Shown here one piece after another: positions 31,346-40,051 of a stretch of 41,134 nt of DNA. The position numbers were made by a program, and so were the translations under genes. The notes below the pieces were generated by a model, which did no database searches, was not told where the DNA came from, and saw only the letters and a program-made list of their open reading frames with translations. Position 1 is the first letter of the stretch. Each line of letters begins with the position of its first letter. Origin of the DNA: Butyrivibrio sp. (GTDB taxonomy: Bacteria; Bacillota_A; Clostridia; Lachnospirales; Lachnospiraceae); contig NZ_JAILQF010000227.1 in the NCBI RefSeq assembly GCF_024699075.1, positions 1-41,134 on the forward strand, given 5' to 3'.

Positions 31346-32968
31346 ATGAAATATGTTTTTAGAAAAATAAGACATCTTATAATTTTTAGCCTGACCCTTG
31401 CATTTACTGTGTCTATGCTTTCTGGCTGTAGCAAGAAGGAAGATGAGGTCAGCATTGTAGATGATAATTACAGGAATTATTATGAGATATTTGTACACTC
31501 ATTCTATGATTCTGATGGAGATGGTATAGGTGATATTAACGGAGTGACACAAAAACTAGATTATATTGAGGATCTTGGAGTAAACGGAATCTGGCTTATG
31601 CCTATCATGCCATCAACAACTTATCACAAATATGATGTCATTGATTATATGGATATAGATTCTGAATATGGCACAATGGAAGACTTTGATAATCTTGTAA
31701 ATGAGTGTCATAAAAGAGGAATTAACATAATCATAGATATGGTCATGAATCATTCTTCATCCAAGAATGAATGGTTCATACAGGCTTGTGATTATCTTAG
31801 AAATCTTGAAGATGGCAAAGAACCTGATGAGAATGAATGCCCTTATTTTTGCTATTACAATTTTTCCAAAGATCAGAAAAATGACACCTGGTACAAGGTA
31901 TCAGGAACAGACTGGTACTACGAAGGAGTATTCTGGTCTGAAATGCCTGATTTCAATCTTGAAAATGAAAATCTGAAAAAAGAATTCGAAGAAATATCGG
32001 ATTTCTGGATAGAGCATGGAATAGATGGTTACAGAATGGATGCTGCAATGCATTATGAAGATGATGATCAGAGTGCAACACTTGATATCATGAACTGGAT
32101 ATATAATTACTGTCTTTCCAAAAAGTCGGACTTCTATATGGTATCCGAAGTCTGGGCTAATAAAGCAACTATTGCAGACTTTTATAAGAGCATGACACCA
32201 AGTATGTTCAACTTCCCTGCATCGGGAGCAGAAGGAACTATAGAAAAGGCAGCAAGAGGTCAGTCTGGCGCTGACAGCCTTGTAAATGCAATGATCGATT
32301 ATCAGACAATATATTCTGCCTCTAATCCTGACTATATTGATGCACCATTTATTACCAATCATGATCAGGTAAGAGTGGCCAATAACCTTAATTGTGACCT
32401 TAATGATATGAAAATGGCAGCCGGAATCCTCATGACCATGAGTGGAAGTACCTTTATATATTATGGTGAAGAGATAGGAATGATGAGTTCTGGAAAAGAA
32501 GATCCCAATAAAAGGCTTCCTATGAACTGGTCATCTTCTGATACAAGTGGAATATGCAATCCTCCTGAGGGCGCTGACAGTGATGTGGAGCAGACTTTTG
32601 CACCTGCAGATGAGCAGCTTACAGATGACCTTTCTCTACTAAATTATTATAAAAGGGCTTTGAATCTCAGGAACTCTAATCCGGAACTTGCAAGAGGTGT
32701 TATTACCAAAGAGGACAACCTTTGTGATGAGATGGTTGCTGCAATATGTAAGACCTGGACAAGAGAGGATGAAAATGGAAGCTCTGTAACATCAAGTGTC
32801 ATTGTTATATACAATACAACAGATGAAACTGTAACAGTGGACCTTTCTTCAGATGAGTATAAGGAACTTAAAGTTTCGGGCTATCTTACTTTAGATGATA
32901 CTGAAATATCTGTACAAAAAGATGGAAGTATTGAAATGCCCGGACAGTCTATATGCGTTTTGAGATAG
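31346..32968 (+). CDS. Alpha-amylase family (GH13) lipoprotein
   Basis: 540 residues. Signal peptide with lipobox LSGC (Cys28) anchors it to the membrane face. The GH13 barrel has DSDGDGIGDINGV near the N-terminus, conserved region I DMVMNHSS, region II GIDGYRMDAAMH (nucleophile Asp), region III MVSEVW (acid Glu) and region IV ITNHDQVR. All three catalytic acids are present. It resembles oligo-1,6-glucosidase/neopullulanase-like starch enzymes. It would cut maltodextrins outside the cell for import by MalEFG. The start at 31346 is chosen for GAGG six bases before and a normal signal peptide; upstream frame overlaps the terminator. Confidence 0.9.
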   Translation: MKYVFRKIRHLIIFSLTLAFTVSMLSGCSKKEDEVSIVDDNYRNYYEIFVHSFYDSDGDGIGDINGVTQKLDYIEDLGVNGIWLMPIMPSTTYHKYDVIDYMDIDSEYGTMEDFDNLVNECHKRGINIIIDMVMNHSSSKNEWFIQACDYLRNLEDGKEPDENECPYFCYYNFSKDQKNDTWYKVSGTDWYYEGVFWSEMPDFNLENENLKKEFEEISDFWIEHGIDGYRMDAAMHYEDDDQSATLDIMNWIYNYCLSKKSDFYMVSEVWANKATIADFYKSMTPSMFNFPASGAEGTIEKAARGQSGADSLVNAMIDYQTIYSASNPDYIDAPFITNHDQVRVANNLNCDLNDMKMAAGILMTMSGSTFIYYGEEIGMMSSGKEDPNKRLPMNWSSSDTSGICNPPEGADSDVEQTFAPADEQLTDDLSLLNYYKRALNLRNSNPELARGVITKEDNLCDEMVAAICKTWTREDENGSSVTSSVIVIYNTTDETVTVDLSSDEYKELKVSGYLTLDDTEISVQKDGSIEMPGQSICVLR

Positions 32969-32993
32969 ACCTACATCATTATATTTAATCTGG

Positions 32994-33019
32994 ATCTGTA
33001 TACTTTGAAACATACAGAT
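32994..33019. other. Hairpin after the amylase gene
   Basis: ATCTGTAT (32994-33001) and ATACAGAT (33012-33019), an 8-bp perfect stem with a ten-base loop. No strong T-run follows, so terminator function is uncertain. Confidence 0.4.
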
Positions 33020-33134
33020 TTGGGGATATACAGATATTCTGGATATTTTGAATGCGTATTTGGTTAGGATTTATGGTATTTAGAGCTTGTTGGTGATATC
33101 TTGGGACATTAGGCGAAAGGATTAAGAGACAATT

Positions 33135-33950
33135 ATGAATTTTAAATATGACAATTTTATTTTTGACTTATATGGAACTCTTATAGATATACATACAGAC
33201 GAAAGCAGGCCTGAATTCTGGAAGGAAATAGCAGGATTTTATTCCTGCTATGGAGCTGACTATACTTTCGACCAGTTACAGCAAAAGTACTTCGATATTG
33301 TAATGGAACAAGAGCATGAGCTTGCTTTCAAGCTGGCAATTAATTATCCGGAAATAGAAATACAGAAGGTTTTTGCAAGACTGTTATTAGAAGCGCCTGT
33401 CCATCATGAGACAGAAAGCCCGGTTGCACGTATGAGTGAAGAAGAGCTTGTTGATAGCCAGTGGATGCAGGATCTGTGCAATATATTCAGAACCAGTTCA
33501 AGAGACAGACTCCGTGCATATCCCGGAGTCATTAAGACACTTGATACTATAAAAGAAAACGGTGGTAAGATATTTCTTTTATCTAATGCACAGGGGATGT
33601 TTACAAGGCCTGAGCTTGAGATCACGGGCCTTACCAAATATTTTGATGCGATCTATATATCTTCAGAGAATCAAATGAAAAAGCCCCAGCCGCAGTATAT
33701 GAAGAAACTTCTTGATGATCAGAATATCACAGCTGAAAGTTCCGTTATGATAGGCAATGAGATCCAGTGTGATATAGCAATTGCAGCTTCCTGCAAGGTT
33801 GATAGTATACTTCTTAACACGGATAATCTAAGCGCCATAGAAAGGCGTGCAAGACTATCAAGAGTAATAGACGGATATTTTAAAGGCTATAAGCCTGAGA
33901 CGGTGGTGTCGGGAGATATAAGTGAGATTTTGGATATATGTACTGCATAA
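33135..33950 (+). CDS. HAD superfamily hydrolase
   Basis: 271 residues. Motif I is FIFDLYGTLIDIHT (nucleophile Asp, second Asp replaced by Tyr as in haloacid dehalogenase-like members), motif II LLSNA, motif III lysine in QMKKPQPQYM, motif IV GNEIQCDI. A helical cap (about 30-120) lies between motifs I and II. Substrate cannot be assigned; phosphatase or dehalogenase are both possible. AAAGGA is present before the ATG. Its stop codon lies inside the bidirectional terminator shared with the VanZ-like gene. Confidence 0.85.
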   Translation: MNFKYDNFIFDLYGTLIDIHTDESRPEFWKEIAGFYSCYGADYTFDQLQQKYFDIVMEQEHELAFKLAINYPEIEIQKVFARLLLEAPVHHETESPVARMSEEELVDSQWMQDLCNIFRTSSRDRLRAYPGVIKTLDTIKENGGKIFLLSNAQGMFTRPELEITGLTKYFDAIYISSENQMKKPQPQYMKKLLDDQNITAESSVMIGNEIQCDIAIAASCKVDSILLNTDNLSAIERRARLSRVIDGYFKGYKPETVVSGDISEILDICTA

Positions 33951-33989
33951 TGCCCTAGTCTGTAATTATAAAGAGACTGCATTATGCAG
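33943..33989. terminator. Bidirectional terminator overlapping two gene ends
   Basis: CTGCATAATGC (33943-33953) pairs perfectly with GCATTATGCAG (33979-33989), with an inner AGTCT/AGACT stem. It contains the stop codons of both the HAD gene (33948-33950) and the convergent VanZ-like gene (33982-33984). Confidence 0.75.
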
Positions 33990-34530
33990 CTCTTTGTTCT
34001 TCGTATTCTTCTGACAAGGATTTAAATACGGTTTTACGTCCGATAAAGCCTAAAATACGTACAATGATAACACCTATCACGATACCGATCGAGTCAATTG
34101 CTACATCGCGTAGCTGTGGTGTTCTTCCGTATGAAAAAGTCTGATGATATTCATCAAGAAAAGCATAAAGAACACAAAAAGCCGTAGCAAAAAAGGAAAG
34201 CTTGAAGCCCCTTACTTTATAAACATATAAAGGAAGCGACACTGACATTGCCAGAAGAAGATATTCTGTAATGTGGGCGGCCTTTCTGATATAAAACTGA
34301 TTAGTCAGAGCATAGTCTGCAATCTGCGATGATGAAAGGTCAAGTGCGAAGATATTGTTGATGATATCATAGAGATGAAATCCTACATCATAGCTAAGGG
34401 CTCCTGAATCTGTGGCATTTTGACCTGAAAATGAGAAGATCAGATACATCATTATAATTGCAGGCACAAATGACAGGGGCTTTAAAGTGTATCTAAGTGT
34501 GTACTTTATGTACATTCGTATATATTTCAT
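33982..34530 (-). CDS. VanZ-like family membrane protein
   Basis: 182 residues with four predicted membrane helices. Hallmarks of the VanZ-like domain: SFSGQNATDSGALS, RKAAHITEYLLLA and DEYHQTFSYGRTPQLRDVAI. VanZ of enterococci raises teicoplanin resistance; the common chromosomal relatives have no defined role and should not be read as resistance genes. It converges on the HAD gene and has a 419-base gap behind its start. Confidence 0.85.
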   Translation of the reverse strand: MKYIRMYIKYTLRYTLKPLSFVPAIIMMYLIFSFSGQNATDSGALSYDVGFHLYDIINNIFALDLSSSQIADYALTNQFYIRKAAHITEYLLLAMSVSLPLYVYKVRGFKLSFFATAFCVLYAFLDEYHQTFSYGRTPQLRDVAIDSIGIVIGVIIVRILGFIGRKTVFKSLSEEYEEQRAA

Positions 34531-34808
34531 GATTACCTCGATTTATTTTCTTAAAACACAATTCAAAACATTCTAATAATTCTAAAAACTATTTTTCTAT
34601 TAGTCAATATAATGAGATCATTAGTCACAAGATGTAATTTTACACTATATTTCGATTAAATGGTATTGATAATACAAATTTACATTTATTATAATGCAAA
34701 GTATAAAAAAGAAACATAAATATAGCTTAAAACAAGTATGAGCATATATGATGGCGATATAATCAATTTAGGTAAATCGCTCGATAAATATATTGTGGGG
34801 ATGTTTTA

Positions 34809-34820
34809 GAACGTTTGTTC
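34809..34820. promoter_or_regulatory. LexA (DinR)-type box
   Basis: GAACGTTTGTTC exactly fits the Gram-positive SOS consensus GAACNNNNGTTC. It overlaps a weak promoter-like TTGTTC (34815-34820), 18 bases, TATAAA (34839-34844). The next gene starts at 34950. Confidence 0.5.
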
Positions 34821-34864
34821 AAAAATAGTATAGAAATTTATAAAAAATTTGGAGATTCGCACTC

Positions 34865-34893
34865 TGTACAATTTGTGACACTGTTGTTATAAT
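34865..34893 (+). promoter_or_regulatory. Candidate promoter of the DUF6508-like gene
   Basis: TGTACA (34865-34870), 17-base spacer, perfect TATAAT (34888-34893), about 57 bases before the gene. Confidence 0.5.
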
Positions 34894-34949
34894 TATGCAG
34901 AATTGCGGAGAAGCGTTGTTTTGTAACTGTTCATTGCATATAAAATGAG

Positions 34950-35417
34950 GTGAGAAACATGGCAGATGTAACCGAAAATAGCCCGCAGGATATTGTTAAC
35001 CGTTATCGTGGAATGGTAGAGACACTTTCTAAATACCTTCGCTGGTTCAAAGAGAACGAAAGCAAGGCAGTAGATCAGAATTATAGCGGATCTAATATGG
35101 GATCCACCATTCAGTTCCCGGTTTATGATGCAACAGTCCTTTCATTTGTTAAGGACGCTCAGGCTACCGGTCTTATGGACCGCAATTATGTATATCTTTA
35201 TAGTAGGAAGAATCTTAAGACCTGGAAAGATGAACTTGAATATATTTCAAATGTAGATATAATGCATTTGGATGATATTAATCGAATCTTGTCCAAGTAT
35301 GTACTTGGAGGTCAGGTCAAGGCTGGTATGTGGTCAGAAGCTGTTCAGCATGGTATATTTGAACATGCTGTAAGCAAGATGAAGGAACTTATCGATCTTT
35401 GGGATCACGAGAACTGA
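34950..35417 (+). CDS. DUF6508-like protein of unknown function
   Basis: 155 residues, helical and soluble. The C-terminal half (DDINRILSKYVLGGQVKAGM, then WSEAVQHGIFEHAVSKMKEL) resembles the DUF6508 pattern, where a helix with a glycine and small basic stretch is followed by a W-x-x-A and a final helix. That match is from memory and is moderate. No catalytic motif is evident. TGAGGTGAG precedes the ATG. A TetR regulator starts 32 bases after its stop, so the two probably share a message. A LexA-type box lies 130 bases upstream. Confidence 0.6.
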   Translation: MRNMADVTENSPQDIVNRYRGMVETLSKYLRWFKENESKAVDQNYSGSNMGSTIQFPVYDATVLSFVKDAQATGLMDRNYVYLYSRKNLKTWKDELEYISNVDIMHLDDINRILSKYVLGGQVKAGMWSEAVQHGIFEHAVSKMKELIDLWDHEN

Positions 35418-35449
35418 TCTTAAAAGTCACTGTTATTGTGGGGAGCGCT

Positions 35450-36091
35450 ATGGGAGCCAAGGCAAGCAGAACTGAAAAGCATATTTTGGCTAAGGCTAGA
35501 GAGATTTTTTCCAAAAAAGGCTTTAAAAATGTTACTATGCAGGACATAGTAGATGCATGTGATATAAGCCGTGGAGGATTGTATCTTCATTTTTCAAGTG
35601 TTGAGGATATATTCCTTGCTGTTCTTAAGGCTGAGGAGGAAGTGTCTTTGGATGAAGAGACTCTTTCTTTAGAAGGAACAGATGATGGATCAGAAGCATC
35701 ACAGGGCATTGAAGTTATGGCAGAAGTTAGTGCATCTGACAGACTTGCAGCATTTTTGAAGGAGCAGAAGCGCTATATACTGCGCAGAAAAGACGGACTT
35801 AGTCTCGCACTTATGGAGTATTATTCAGGGCATAATGCATCCCTTGATAATAATTATATAAAAATTCATTTTGACAATTGCATTAATACTATCGAGATGA
35901 TAATATCTGATGGAGTTGAAAGCGGCGAATTTGAGTGTGAAGATATAACTGGTTTTGCCAGAAATCTTGCATACGTATTGGAAGGACTTAAAACTATGGC
36001 AACAGTTGTCTCTATTTCTGAACAAGCTGTAGATAAGGAAATGTTTTATATTCTGCAGGGCATCGTACCGGCAGATCAATATACTAATTAA
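35450..36091 (+). CDS. TetR/AcrR family transcriptional regulator
   Basis: 213 residues. The N-terminal helix-turn-helix is canonical: HILAKAREIFSKKGFKNVTM, then QDIVDACDISRGGLYLHFSS. After it there is an acidic insert (LDEETLSLEGTDDGSEAS) before the helical ligand domain, which is longer and more charged than usual. The start is ATG 35450 with GGGGAG before it; the frame extends back to 35399, but that part overlaps the preceding gene. The ligand and targets are unknown; the neighbouring DUF6508-like gene is a possible partner. A strong terminator follows. Confidence 0.85.
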   Translation: MGAKASRTEKHILAKAREIFSKKGFKNVTMQDIVDACDISRGGLYLHFSSVEDIFLAVLKAEEEVSLDEETLSLEGTDDGSEASQGIEVMAEVSASDRLAAFLKEQKRYILRRKDGLSLALMEYYSGHNASLDNNYIKIHFDNCINTIEMIISDGVESGEFECEDITGFARNLAYVLEGLKTMATVVSISEQAVDKEMFYILQGIVPADQYTN

Positions 36092-36100
36092 TAATTAATG

Positions 36101-36134
36101 AAAATGTGCTTCGAATTTCGGAGCACATTTTTTT
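36101..36134 (+). terminator. Intrinsic terminator between tetR and purL
   Basis: AAAATGTGCT (36101-36110) pairs with AGCACATTTT (36122-36131), with further pairs to CGA/TCG and loop ATT, then seven T. purL starts 20 bases later. Confidence 0.9.
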
Positions 36135-36154
36135 AAAAAAGAAAGAGGAGAATT

Positions 36155-39100
36155 ATGGTCAGAAGAGTCTATGTAGAAAAAAAGAAACCTTTTGCAGGCA
36201 AGGCAAAGGATCTGCGACATGAGATAAGAAGATATCTCGGAATCATGTCATGCGAGGATGTTCGTGTGCTTATAAGATACGATGTTGAAAACGTATCTGA
36301 TGAGGTATTTGAAAAGGCTTGTACAACAGTATTTTCAGAGCCTCCTGTTGATATACTTTACAGAGAGTCTTTTGACACTAATGAAGGAGAGCGCGTATTC
36401 AGCGTTCAGGCTCTTCCCGGACAGTTCGACCAGAGGGCTGATTCTGCAGAGCAGTGCGTACGTTTTATAAAGGGTGAAGAAGAGCCTGTCATCAGAAGTG
36501 CTGATACATATGTCATTATTGGAAATGTAACAGATGAAGAGCTTGATAAGATCAAAGAGTATGTTGTAAATCCTGTTGATTCACGCATCATTGATGAGTC
36601 CAAGGCTGATACTCTTGTAGAGACATATCCTGAGCCGGAAGATGTAAAAACATTTGACGGATTCAAGGACATGGAAGAAGCAGAGCTTAAAAAGCTTTAT
36701 GATTCACTTGGACTTGCCATGACATTCAAGGATTTCAAATGGATCCAGACATATTTCCACGATGAGGAGAAGAGAAATCCTTCTGTTACAGAGATCCGTG
36801 TTCTTGATACATACTGGTCTGATCACTGCCGTCATACTACATTCGGCACAGAGCTTAAGACTATAACATTTGGGGAGGGCGATTACAAAAAGCCTATCGA
36901 AGATTCTTATAATCAGTATCTTATCGCTCGTGACGAGCTTTATACAGATCCTGATAAGAAAAAAGAAAAGTTCATTTCCCTTATGGACCTTGCTCTTGTA
37001 GGAATGAAGAAGCTTAAAAAAGACGACAAGCTTACAGATATGGAAGAATCTGAAGAAAACAATGCCTGTACTGTAGTTGTACCTGTTGAAGTTGATTATG
37101 GACAAGGCAAGACAACAGAAAACTGGCTTGTATTCTTCAAAAACGAAACTCACAATCATCCTACTGAGATCGAGCCTTTCGGTGGTGCTGCAACATGTCT
37201 TGGTGGTGCTATCCGTGATCCGCTTTCAGGAAGAGGTTATGTATATCAGGCTATGCGTGTAACAGGTGCTGCAGATCCTACAGTTCCTGTATCAGAGACA
37301 CTTAAAGGTAAGCTCTCACAGAAGAAGCTCGTTAGAGGCGCAGCACAGGGTTATTCATCATATGGTAACCAGATCGGTCTTGCTACAGGATATGTTAAGG
37401 AAGTATATCACCCTAACTACGTTGCTAAGAGAATGGAGATCGGTGCTGTTATGGGTGCTGCTCCTCAGGCTAACGTAATGCGTAAGTCTTCTGATCCTGG
37501 TGATATCATCGTACTTCTTGGCGGACGTACAGGACGTGATGGAATTGGTGGTGCTACAGGATCTTCCAAGGCTCATACAAATAGCTCACTCACAACATGT
37601 GGCGCAGAGGTTCAGAAAGGTAATGCTCCTACAGAGCGTAAACTTCAGAGACTCTTCAGAAGAAAAGAAGTTTCATCAATAATCAAGAAGTGTAACGACT
37701 TTGGTGCAGGCGGTGTATCTGTAGCAATTGGTGAACTTGCAGATGGCCTTGATGTAAATCTTGACCTTGTACCTAAGAAATATGCAGGTCTTGATGGAAC
37801 AGAGCTTGCTATATCAGAATCTCAGGAGCGTATGGCAGTAGTTGTTGATCCAAAAGATGCCGATCAGTTCCTTGCATATGCGGCAGAAGAAAACCTTGAA
37901 GCTGTAAAGGTGGCGGTAGTAACCAAGGAACCTCGTCTTGTACTTAACTGGAGAGGTAAGAAGATAGTAGATATCTCCAGAGCATTCCTTAATACTAACG
38001 GAGCTCATCAGGAGACAGATGTTGAAGTAGAGATTCCTTCAAAGGCAGATAACTACTTTAACAAAGTTGCATGTGATAAAGCATGCGAAGCTCTTTCAAA
38101 GGGCGATGTAAAGGAAGCATTCCTTGAGGAAATGAAAGACCTTAATGTATGTTCACAGAAGGGTCTTGTAGAAAGATTCGACTCTTCTATTGGAGCTGCT
38201 TCAGTAGAGATGCCTTATGGCGGAAGATACCAGCTTACAGAGACTCAGAACATGATAGCTAAGCTTCCTGTTCTTGATGGTAAGAGCGATACAGTAACAA
38301 TGATGGCTTACGGATTTGATCCATTCCTTTCATCCTGGAGCCCATACCACGGAGCTGTATATGCAGTAACAGAGTCTGTTGCAAGAATCGTAGCAGGCGG
38401 CGGTGAAGTTAAGAATCTTCACTTCACATTCCAGGAATACTTCAAGAGAATGACAGAAGATCCTAAGAGATGGTCACAGCCATTCACAGCACTTCTTGGT
38501 GCACTTGATGCTCAGCTTGGATTTGGTAAGGCTTCAATAGGTGGTAAGGACTCTATGTCAGGATCCTTCAATGATATAAACGTACCACCAACACTTGTAT
38601 CTTTTGCTGTAGATGTTGCTCGTATTAAGGATGTTGTTACACCTGAGCTTAAGGAAGCAGGCGATAAGCTGGTAGAACTTAAGATCGCAAGAGACGAATA
38701 TGATCTTCCTGTATACGAGAAGGTTATAGCTCTTTATGATAAAGTTTCAGAGCTTATGAAGAGCGGCGTAATAAAATCAGCATATGCTGAGGATGGCTAC
38801 GGAATTGCAGCTTCAAGTGCAAAGATGTCATTTGGTAATAAGCTTGGAGTAGCATTCGATGAGAGCATTAGTGCAAAAGATCTTTTTGCAAATGGAATGT
38901 GTAATCTCCTTGTAGAGACTTCTGAAGCTGACCTTGACAAGGTACTTTCTGTAGATGGGGCAAGACTTGTCGGAACTGTAACAGCTAAGAACAGCTTCGT
39001 AGTTGAAGGTGCTGAAATAGACGGTGAAGAGCTTCTTAAAGCCTGGACAGGAACACTTGAAAAGGTATTCCCTTCAAAGGCAGGAGATGACAATACTGTT

Positions 39101-39955
39101 ATCGAAACAAAACTTTATGATACTAAAGATATATATGTATGCAAGAACAAGGTTGCAAAGCCTACAGTATTCATTCCTGTATTCCCCGGAAGTAACTGCG
39201 AGTATGACTCTGCAGCAGCATTTAAGGCAGCAGGAGCTGATGTTGATATAAAGATATTCAGAAACCGTAATGCACAGGATATCTATGAATCAGTTGAGGA
39301 ATTTGAAAAGGCAATAGATAAGGCACAGATCGTTATGTTCCCTGGAGGATTCTCAGCAGGTGATGAACCTGACGGATCAGCTAAGTTCTTTGCTACAGCA
39401 TTCCAGAATGCTAAGATCAAGGATGCTGTTGAAAAGCTCCTTAATGAAAGAGACGGACTTGTACTTGGTATCTGTAACGGATTCCAGGCTGTTATCAAGC
39501 TTGGCCTTGTACCAAACGGTAAGATCACAGGTCAGAACGTAGATTCACCTACACTGACATTTAATACAATAGGCCGCCACATCTCCAAGATGGCATATCT
39601 TAAGGTTGTATCTAATAAGAGCCCATGGCTTCAGGAAGCAAAGCTTGGCGGAGTATATACAAACCCTGCATCTCACGGTGAAGGAAGATTCGTTGCTCCT
39701 GAAAATGTAATAAATGACTTGTTTGCAAATGGTCAGGTAGCATTCCAGTACTGTGATACAGAAGGCAACATCTCTATGGATAGCGAATGGAACATCAACG
39801 GTTCCTATTGTGCTATTGAAGGTATCACATCACCTGATGGAAGATGCCTTGGTAAGATGTGCCACGCAGAGCGTAGAGGAGACGGTGTTGCTGTTAACAT
39901 CTATGGTGAGCAGGATCTTAAGATCTTTAAATCCGGCGTAGAGTACTTTAAATAA
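36155..39955 (+). CDS. purL: Phosphoribosylformylglycinamidine synthase, single-chain form
   Basis: 1266 residues, the large fused type with synthetase and glutaminase on one chain. It converts FGAR to FGAM. Motifs include SDHCRHTTFGTEL, NETHNHPTEIEPFGGAATC, PGDIIVLLGGRTGRDGIGGA, GGKDSMSGSF, and the C-terminal amidotransferase with FPGSNCEYDSAAAFKAAGA, catalytic Cys1107 in GICNGFQ, and SHGEGRFVAP. GAGGAG precedes the ATG. It lies about 17 kb from the purE-M-N-D cluster. Between the tetR terminator and the ATG there is no room for a promoter, so it may depend on read-through or attenuation. Confidence 0.95.
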   Translation: MVRRVYVEKKKPFAGKAKDLRHEIRRYLGIMSCEDVRVLIRYDVENVSDEVFEKACTTVFSEPPVDILYRESFDTNEGERVFSVQALPGQFDQRADSAEQCVRFIKGEEEPVIRSADTYVIIGNVTDEELDKIKEYVVNPVDSRIIDESKADTLVETYPEPEDVKTFDGFKDMEEAELKKLYDSLGLAMTFKDFKWIQTYFHDEEKRNPSVTEIRVLDTYWSDHCRHTTFGTELKTITFGEGDYKKPIEDSYNQYLIARDELYTDPDKKKEKFISLMDLALVGMKKLKKDDKLTDMEESEENNACTVVVPVEVDYGQGKTTENWLVFFKNETHNHPTEIEPFGGAATCLGGAIRDPLSGRGYVYQAMRVTGAADPTVPVSETLKGKLSQKKLVRGAAQGYSSYGNQIGLATGYVKEVYHPNYVAKRMEIGAVMGAAPQANVMRKSSDPGDIIVLLGGRTGRDGIGGATGSSKAHTNSSLTTCGAEVQKGNAPTERKLQRLFRRKEVSSIIKKCNDFGAGGVSVAIGELADGLDVNLDLVPKKYAGLDGTELAISESQERMAVVVDPKDADQFLAYAAEENLEAVKVAVVTKEPRLVLNWRGKKIVDISRAFLNTNGAHQETDVEVEIPSKADNYFNKVACDKACEALSKGDVKEAFLEEMKDLNVCSQKGLVERFDSSIGAASVEMPYGGRYQLTETQNMIAKLPVLDGKSDTVTMMAYGFDPFLSSWSPYHGAVYAVTESVARIVAGGGEVKNLHFTFQEYFKRMTEDPKRWSQPFTALLGALDAQLGFGKASIGGKDSMSGSFNDINVPPTLVSFAVDVARIKDVVTPELKEAGDKLVELKIARDEYDLPVYEKVIALYDKVSELMKSGVIKSAYAEDGYGIAASSAKMSFGNKLGVAFDESISAKDLFANGMCNLLVETSEADLDKVLSVDGARLVGTVTAKNSFVVEGAEIDGEELLKAWTGTLEKVFPSKAGDDNTVIETKLYDTKDIYVCKNKVAKPTVFIPVFPGSNCEYDSAAAFKAAGADVDIKIFRNRNAQDIYESVEEFEKAIDKAQIVMFPGGFSAGDEPDGSAKFFATAFQNAKIKDAVEKLLNERDGLVLGICNGFQAVIKLGLVPNGKITGQNVDSPTLTFNTIGRHISKMAYLKVVSNKSPWLQEAKLGGVYTNPASHGEGRFVAPENVINDLFANGQVAFQYCDTEGNISMDSEWNINGSYCAIEGITSPDGRCLGKMCHAERRGDGVAVNIYGEQDLKIFKSGVEYFK

Positions 39956-39967
39956 TAATTAGACTAT

Positions 39968-40005
39968 CCGGGGCCAGTTATGGCCCTGGAGGTTTATTTA
40001 TGTAA
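39968..40005 (+). other. Hairpin and start-stop codon pair in the purL-carA gap
   Basis: CCGGGGCCA (39968-39976) pairs with TGGCCCTGG (39981-39989). A GGAGG ribosome site (39988-39992) begins inside the stem, and seven bases later comes ATG (40000-40002) directly followed by TAA (40003-40005). So there is a well-placed ribosome site with a one-codon reading frame, 46 bases before carA. Confidence 0.5.
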
Positions 40006-40051
40006 AGATAATTATTTTCTTCTTTATAGAAGCAGAAGGGACAGATAATAT

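Larger units (their letters stand above)
34531..34949. other. Long AT-rich gap between divergent genes
   Basis: No reading frame or RNA gene seen. It holds a direct repeat ATTAGTCA (34599-34606 and 34620-34627, 21 bases apart), a LexA-type box at 34809-34820 and a promoter at 34865-34893; otherwise very AT-rich sequence. Confidence 0.5.

Noticed and set aside
31901..32362. Minus-strand open frame of 153 residues inside the amylase gene
   Set aside because: Antisense to conserved GH13 regions II-III; no ribosome site.
33982..34530. Glycopeptide-resistance gene (vanZ)
   Set aside because: Only the broad VanZ-like family is supported; no van operon genes are present.
36704..37159. Minus-strand open frame of 151 residues inside purL
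   Set aside because: Shadow of purL; cysteine/isoleucine-rich translation without any family pattern.
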